From NCBI GenBank assembly GCA_023384315.1, contig JAHDWY010000239.1, forward strand, positions 1 to 7,040: DNA of 7,040 nucleotides, written 5' to 3'. Numbering within the stretch: position 1 is the first letter of the stretch; each line of letters starts with the position of its first letter. Below the pieces are notes generated by a model. That model made no database searches. It was not told the DNA's origin and was given only the letters and a program-made list of their open reading frames with translations. Source of the stretch: Candidatus Hydrogenedentota bacterium. GTDB lineage: Bacteria > Hydrogenedentota > Hydrogenedentia > Hydrogenedentales > SLHB01. Position numbers and translations under genes: made by a program. This document shows, in pieces, positions 6,922-7,040 of this stretch.

Positions 6922-6929
6922 TATCGCAC

Positions 6930-7040
6930 ATGTTGAGCCGGCGAGCGTTTCTGGGAAAGACGGCGGCCGCTTCCGCCGCGGTGGCGGCGGGAGTGTCCGT
7001 CAATGCGGCCGGTGCCAACGACCGCATTGTGGTCGGCGTG
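6930..7040 (+). CDS. Partial Tat-signal Gfo/Idh/MocA-type oxidoreductase (N-terminus only)
   Basis: Only the first 37 codons are visible and the gene runs off the right edge. The N-terminus MLSRRAFLGKTAAASAAVAA is a textbook twin-arginine signal (S-R-R-x-F-L-x-K followed by an Ala-rich core). The last visible residues, ANDRIVVGV, match the start of the NAD(P)-binding Rossmann strand that in this family continues into a glycine-rich GxGxxG loop. In planctomycete-type genomes, Tat-exported Gfo/Idh/MocA sugar-type dehydrogenases begin in almost this way. The Rossmann loop itself lies outside the window, so the family is inferred from the pattern. A DUF1501, sulfatase or sugar-isomerase-like protein with a Tat signal would be the main alternative. 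Confidence 0.75.
   Translation, partial: MLSRRAFLGKTAAASAAVAAGVSVNAAGANDRIVVGV

Larger units (their letters stand above)
6784..6929. promoter_or_regulatory. Divergent intergenic region with promoter signals
   Basis: These 146 bases separate two divergent starts and must carry a promoter for each gene unless one is transcribed from outside. The region contains a perfect TATAAT, small palindromes GACGTC (6808-6813) and ACGGCCGT (6821-6828), and the ribosome binding sites at either end. The palindromes are short and may be chance. Confidence 0.55.

Overview
The window comes from a GC-rich bacterial genome of the Planctomycetota type or an allied lineage such as Candidatus Hydrogenedentota. I infer this from gene content alone. 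The giant PSCyt1-DUF1549-DUF1553 cytochrome-like protein paired with a Tat-exported DUF1501 protein is a hallmark of those groups. A Tat-signal Gfo/Idh/MocA-type oxidoreductase beginning at the right edge fits the same picture. The exact phylum cannot be fixed without a marker gene.

Layout: positions 1-363 hold no gene I can support, only two small inverted repeats and a good ribosome binding site. A two-gene plus-strand operon follows. The first gene (364-4002) encodes a secreted protein of about 1,212 residues with two CxxCH haem motifs and a tandemly duplicated central beta-rich module. The second (3999-5450) overlaps it by four bases and encodes a DUF1501 protein of the alkaline-phosphatase/sulfatase fold. 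A convergent minus-strand gene (5592 back to 6783) encodes a DUF481 outer-membrane beta-barrel. The 139-base gap between the convergent genes is almost filled by an unusual element: about four 9-bp GGAC-core units, a 41-base centre, then about four 9-bp GTCCC units in inverted orientation.

The DUF481 gene diverges from the partial gene at 6930-7040 across a 146-base region that carries a perfect TATAAT box.

All four products are predicted to be exported: two have Sec-type signals and two have twin-arginine-like signals. The cell-envelope theme is therefore strong. The biochemical role of the cytochrome-like/DUF1501 pair is not established in the literature I know, and I do not assign one. 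The most notable items are the convergent-gap repeat element and the duplicated module in the large protein. I see no CRISPR array, transposase, tRNA or rRNA.
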